Source: Gigaspora rosea
Lineage: Eukaryota > Glomeromycota > Glomeromycetes > Diversisporales > Gigasporaceae
DNA: 64,000 bases
NCBI GenBank assembly: GCA_003550325.1
Contig: QKWP01000111.1
Coordinates: 177,309 to 241,308 of the forward strand
Reading direction: 5' to 3'
Of this stretch, positions 59,174 to 64,000 are shown piece after piece. The translations under genes and the position numbers were made by a program. Every line of letters begins with the position of its first letter. Positions within the stretch are counted from its first letter, which is position 1. The notes below the pieces were generated by a model, which ran no database searches, was not told where the DNA came from, and saw nothing but the letters and a program-made list of their open reading frames with translations.

Positions 59174-62100
59174 TTCAAAAGACTTCTTCGTCCGCCAGGA
59201 AAAAAACCAATTTCAAATGGTGCTATGAAATGTGCGATATTTAATTTTTATACAATTTTTTTATATTATTCTTGTATCGTTGAAAAAAATATTCAAACTA
59301 ATTTTTATATAAATAGATATCTTGGCTTATAGTCCAAATAGCAACGCATTCACTTATCACCAAAATAATCGCATGTTGTTTCGAGTAAACTTTTATAATA
59401 GTGAGATTAGTTCTGCGACCTCAACCGATCTTCAAAGAATTGTTAAATTTATTCATGGTTGTGGAATGTTCTTTACGTGGTGGTAAATAATATGCTCTAT
59501 GCCGGTAATACAAATTCTTCAAAAGGAAATAGACAACAGGGGTGTCTTAGTATGGAATATAAACACGTTTAAAAAGCAACACGTGTAAAAGGCAAAGATT
59601 GAATTGAGATATAATAGGTGATGGTTTATTTAACCCTAAATTTCTATCGTCACGCTTTACATCATTATTTTCCTTTTTAGGAGTTGGAATTACCGGTAGA
59701 ATAAAGTGAATTCTTCACTAGTTAACCTAAACCTTTATTATATATATTATTTTTTTAGCATTTTATTTCCAATTTCAATCTTAATCGTTCGGTACTGGAA
59801 GGTATGTTTTATATTCCAATATTTTATTATATAATAATACTTTATTATAGTTTATTATTAAAACTTGGATTTTATATGGATGTTGATTATACGTTGAGTC
59901 CGCTAAAACTATATTAGCTTCTTCGCAAAAGTGATGGATAGATCGAACTTCTCAAGTTTGTGTTACAATTGTTAACAAATTTTTTATTTATAGCATCATA
60001 ATCAACATCTTAAAGCTCATCGGTTTATACAACTCGTGGGTGGTATTTCAGTTTCAGCATTTGGAGCTGCCGCTATTTCTACAGTGGTACAGACACAAAC
60101 TCCACATGCTTGGTATTATCTCATCGTTATATTTTTATTTCTGTTTGTGTTTTTTTTTTTACATTGTTTACTATTATATTTTATTGATTATTGGCAAAAT
60201 TTAGGACGGGATTGATGATATATGCTTTGTCATTTGCTGAATTAGGTATTTTGAGATTGATTTTCAATTTAATTTAAATAATTCAGTCAATTTAATTTTG
60301 ATGATTTCTGTAGGCCTTGGACTAATCGCCATGTGGGGACAAACATCTGTGGTATCAGTTAATAAGGTTTGTTTCTGTATTTGATTTCAACCTTTTAGGT
60401 TTAATTAAGTTGGTTAATTGTATTGAATTATCTCTTAGGGGTATACAAGATTTACAAAACGTTTTCATAAAATATTTGGGTTGACACTATTATTATTAGC
60501 ATGGTAATATTTTATTGTAATCACCTGCGTATATCGATCGGTTCTATTTTTTAATTTTCTGATATATTAAATTATTATATATATTTATTCATTGTAGGAT
60601 TAATTTATATCTTGGTAATTCGTTGTGTAAAATTAGTTATTTCATGTAATTTATAAATTTAATATCTACTAATTGCTTTTATTTCTTGTTAGGAATTGAT
60701 ACCTATTGTCTTTCTTATGGCTAGTAAGTGCAATGCTGTAATATATTTATCATAATATAATATTTTACAGTATTATCATTTTAAAATAAAAATTTATCGA
60801 AATAGTGACTCTTTGGTGTGGAAAATCGTTTATTGTTGTTGGATAGCAATAATAATTGTTACGTTTATAATCTTTGACTTTTGGTGGCGGGCTGGAGGAG
60901 CTTTTAACCGAATTTTATTTTTTAAATATGAGCCCGTTGCTGAAAATACAATGGTGCATGCTCAATTTAAAATTGAAGATTATGTTAAATTACCCGAGTT
61001 TACTTGGGAAGAAATTAATGGACGTGTGCAGCGTGGTGTAAGTTTATTTTTTCGAATTATGAATAAATAAATTATTTCAAAGAATTATGGTGTAAAAAAC
61101 CAATACTCAACAGTTACACAAAGTATTTCAATTTTTTAAATGGCCATAATTTTTTATCTAAGAGGTTTTAAAAATCTAACTAGTAACTTTATGGAGCTAT
61201 TCATATGTGCCAAATTTCTTTTCAAAATCTCATCATGTAAAGGGTTGATACATTTAGTAAATTGAAATTTTGTATATAAAATTATAAATTTATATATAAA
61301 ATTTAACTTTCAAAACGCATCAACCCTTTGCAGTGATGAGATATTGGCACATATGTAGAGCTGATATAGCTCTACAAAGTTGCCGGTCAGATTTTTTTAA
61401 AACCTCCCAGATAAAAAGTTATAGCCATTTAAAAAATTGAAGCACTTTGTGAAAATGTTGATTGAAAGATTATAGGCTTCTTGCACCATATTTCGAATTA
61501 CAAATGCGTATTGTTCAAAAGAAAAAAAAAAAAAGAAACGAAAAAAAATTATTAAATTAATTTTTATTGTTTTACATATGTAATTATATTTACAATCTTG
61601 ACAACACCCAAATGTAGACTAGCAAATTGAAATGATTAAGGAACTGCCTTCAACTGTCTTCAAAATTTTAATATTTTTCTTTTATTAGGCTTATTTAGTT
61701 GTGTGTGATGGACTTGTAGCAGATATTCGTAATTTTTATTGTTCCCATCCAGGTCAGTTTCCTGTCATCTATTTTTCACACAAATATTGTAAATAATGCA
61801 TAAAATTTACTTAATCTTCGATATAATAGGAGGAAGCCAAATATTATTAAATGTAAATATTATAATACTTTGACTTGATATCTAATATTTATTATACAAT
61901 TAATTAATCATTCATTATGGCACTTATAATTAATTAACGATTTATTATAGGTTATTGGTACAGATATTACGAATGGTAAGAATAATACAAATATTTGTTT
62001 AAATATACATTTATTAATTAACGTACAAATAAACAATAAATATTTTCTATTATAGATTTTTATAAAGCACATGCAAGCAAAATTGTTGAAGATATCGATT

Positions 62101-63939
62101 GTTCAGAAGCTTTATTGATTCCAAAAGATACAACATCTAGTAATTATTCATCTGTGCTTGCAAAGTATACGGATCATCTTCGAGGAAGGCCAACACCTCG
62201 AAGAAAATTGACTATTGCCAAATTTGTCGATAATATTAATGTAAGATACTATTCAAGAGAACCACTAGCACAACACGCTCATAGTAGATTTGCCAAACAA
62301 AAAATGGCATTGATGGTTATAGGCAAGGTAAATGAAAAATTGAGTGAAAAGGGACTTGTTATATCAAGAGATGGATCAGTTTACAAAAATACAGAAAGAA
62401 AATCGGTTGAAATCGACACAAAAAGTATAAAATTTCATCGTTATAAGCTTACAAGCAAAAAAATGGTTAATGCAAATGTCAAATATCCCGTGATGAGTTT
62501 CACATTTTCCAAAGTACATCAAGATGGGAAAGATATATACACTGGAAAATTCTTGCCTGGACATTACATTGAGGTGCAATCCAGAGTAAATGACCAAATT
62601 GTAATTAGAAGCTATACTCCCTTGGAAGGTAGTTTATCCAAGTCATTTATCTTTTATGTCAAAATTTATCCGAGAGGACTCTTTTCACAGCATCTGGTAT
62701 GCATATATTAACATTTGCATCTTTTTTTCTCAATAATATTTCTTTAAACTCGTTAAAATTATCATTTTTAGAATGAACAGCTAATAGGATACGAAATTCA
62801 AGCACGCGGTCCATTTGATGTTTGTGATAGAGACAGGTCATGTTTGGCGTCTACTATAGCAGAACCATTAAGTTCTGTTCAAAAAACAATCCTTTTTTCT
62901 CCCACAAGGCTCCATAACCCTTACACCAGACTTATTGGAACGTTACCTACATCAAAGACATCTCTATTAAATCCAGATAGTCCGGATGGCTGCTGGGATG
63001 AATTGTATATGATTGCTGGTAGCTACTTTAGTTCTGACTAATAAATGTTATACTGTACATTGACGTCTCGTAAAATGATTATAACCTTTTTCATATTCTT
63101 AGGGGGTACCGGAATAACACCAATGCTGCAGGTATTTTAATATTCATATTCTCTCAAGCATTCAATGTAATGATCGTACTATAATATATTTTAATATTTT
63201 ATTATACTAGTTAATCAAGTATTATTTGAAACAGTCGATGAAACAAAAAAATGATACAAGTAAATATAAACGAATGCACTTATTATTTGGAAACAGGAAA
63301 ATTGAAGATGTTATTGATGGTGAATTACTTGAAGATATTGCGCTTTCAAGTCGAGGACAACTTACTGTAACGTATTGTCTCTCAGAGCCGCCTCCAGATT
63401 GGGGTGGTTTGCGAGGAAGAATTAATAACCAAAAAATACAAGAATGGATGAATTTAATGCAGAATAAATTCCTTTTAACGCCTAGCAAATCTCAGATGAA
63501 CATTCTTCAGAGTCATTCCATACGTCACATAAATATGCAAAGCAAGAGCTCTTCTCTAACGCTAGAACCTCAATCACCATTTATGCAACCATATGATGAA
63601 GAAACTTTACAAATTACTCCAATCTTGCAATACCAATCTGAAAGCACGATGCCTCTTTCGATAAAATCTAAAAGTTCCATTATACAACCTGAACAACCTG
63701 ATGATAATCAAATATATGAAGATTATATAATTGACATGAGACCTAATTTAAAACCTGAATTGTTGACAAAAAAATCAAGATCACTCACTATTGATCTAGA
63801 TTTAGCAAATGCTGGAGAAAGCTATGGTTTGTTACAAGGGAAAATTGTTGTTAGTGGTCCATCTGGTATGCGATTTACCGTTGAGCAAGCTCTAATTGAA
63901 ATGGGATTTAAAGAACAAAATGTGATTATATTGCATTAG
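59174..63939 (+). CDS. DOMON-cytochrome b561-cytochrome b5-reductase fusion protein (5' end incomplete)
   Basis: Seventeen exons join in one frame (about 860 codons): 59174-59231, 59317-59482, 59759-59801, 59994-60112, 60205-60245, 60314-60366, 60439-60503, 60598-60614, 60693-60723, 60806-61037, 61689-61752, 61830-61852, 61951-61975, 62056-62696, 62772-63018, 63103-63131 and 63211-63939; all introns are GT-AG. Exons 1-2 end a DOMON domain (ILAYSPNSNAFTYHQNNR). The b561 segment has four candidate heme histidines (FIHGCG, LKAHRF, PHAW, RFHKIFG) across hydrophobic helices. The b5 module has CSHPGG and a second ligand in FYKAHAS. The reductase has the FAD motif IRSYTPL and NAD(P) motifs GGTGITPML and KIVVSGPSGM. 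Electrons could pass from cytosolic NAD(P)H via FAD and b5 to the transmembrane b561 hemes, then to an acceptor outside, such as ferric iron or quinone; this direction is inferred. A ~100-residue low-complexity loop lies between the NAD segments. The first two exons are least certain. Confidence 0.85.
61085..61492. mobile_element. Palindromic MITE within an intron of the fusion gene
   Basis: ATTATGGTGTAAAAAACC at the left mirrors GCTTCTTGCACCATAT at the right. The inner blocks TTTTTTAAATGGC, TCATATGTGCCAAAT and AAAGGGTTGAT recur as complements. It enlarges the intron 61038-61688 to 651 bp while the flanking splice sites stay intact. The sequence ATTTC(A/G)AATT-like on both sides may be a diverged target duplication. 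Confidence 0.7.
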
Positions 63940-64000
63940 ACAATTGCTGTAAGGGTGTACTTATATTTATTTTAAATATGTAAACTAAATTTGTTAAAAT

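Noticed and set aside
62376-63488. Antisense frames within the reductase exons
   Set aside because: They are shadows of the well-supported + strand exons.

Overview
This window is strongly AT-rich, repeat-dominated eukaryotic DNA. It most resembles the nuclear genome of an arbuscular mycorrhizal fungus (Glomeromycotina), possibly a large-genome lineage such as the Gigasporales. The evidence is Sel1-repeat/protein-kinase fusions with the HRDLHPGN catalytic loop seen in the expanded kinase families of this group, short GT-AG introns, AAA-ATPase C-terminal relics, LINE and Ty3/gypsy remnants, and a very dense load of palindromic MITE-like elements. Species assignment is inference.

Only one gene looks intact. 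It is a many-exon gene on the + strand at the right edge (about 59174-63939) encoding a membrane electron-transfer protein: DOMON (partial N-terminus), four-histidine cytochrome b561, cytochrome b5 (HPGG), then FAD- and NAD(P)-binding reductase modules. Two Sel1-kinase genes on the - strand (12563-14690 and 30470-32549) are close paralogues. Each carries its own different stop or frameshift, so both are called pseudogenes. They sit in a segmental duplication of about 4 kb that also holds a decayed 3' end of an AAA-ATPase gene; a third partial copy (about 34049-36480) kept only the ATPase relic.

Layout. 1-3500: retroelement end, then a ~125-bp satellite split by a solo LTR. 3500-7150: a 1.4-kb palindromic element and a ~116-bp tandem array. 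7365-10233: decayed Ty3/gypsy element split by a Tc1/mariner-like MITE, with a tail duplication. 10240-14740: duplication copy 1. 14750-24010: AT-rich sequence with several MITEs, large palindromes and an odd more GC-rich island (20880-21265). 24100-27780: decayed LINE on the - strand. 28200-32610: duplication copy 2. 33000-36500: MITE cluster and duplication copy 3. 37850-44470: a third satellite array carrying a 4.55-kb hAT-like non-autonomous element that itself contains two oppositely oriented tandem arrays and a nested hAT MITE. 44600-53400: short tandem repeats, foldback elements, an LTR-like piece, a tRNA-derived SINE with an 18-bp target duplication, and more MITEs. 53400-57260: mostly featureless AT-rich DNA. 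57267-58643: a three-level nest of inverted-repeat elements. 59174-63939: the electron-transfer gene.

Most of the biology here is transposon biology. Many insertions can be dated relative to each other because target-site duplications and interrupted host repeats are still readable. A recurrent oddity is TTAGGG/CCCTAA-like sequence in the central part of otherwise different MITE families.
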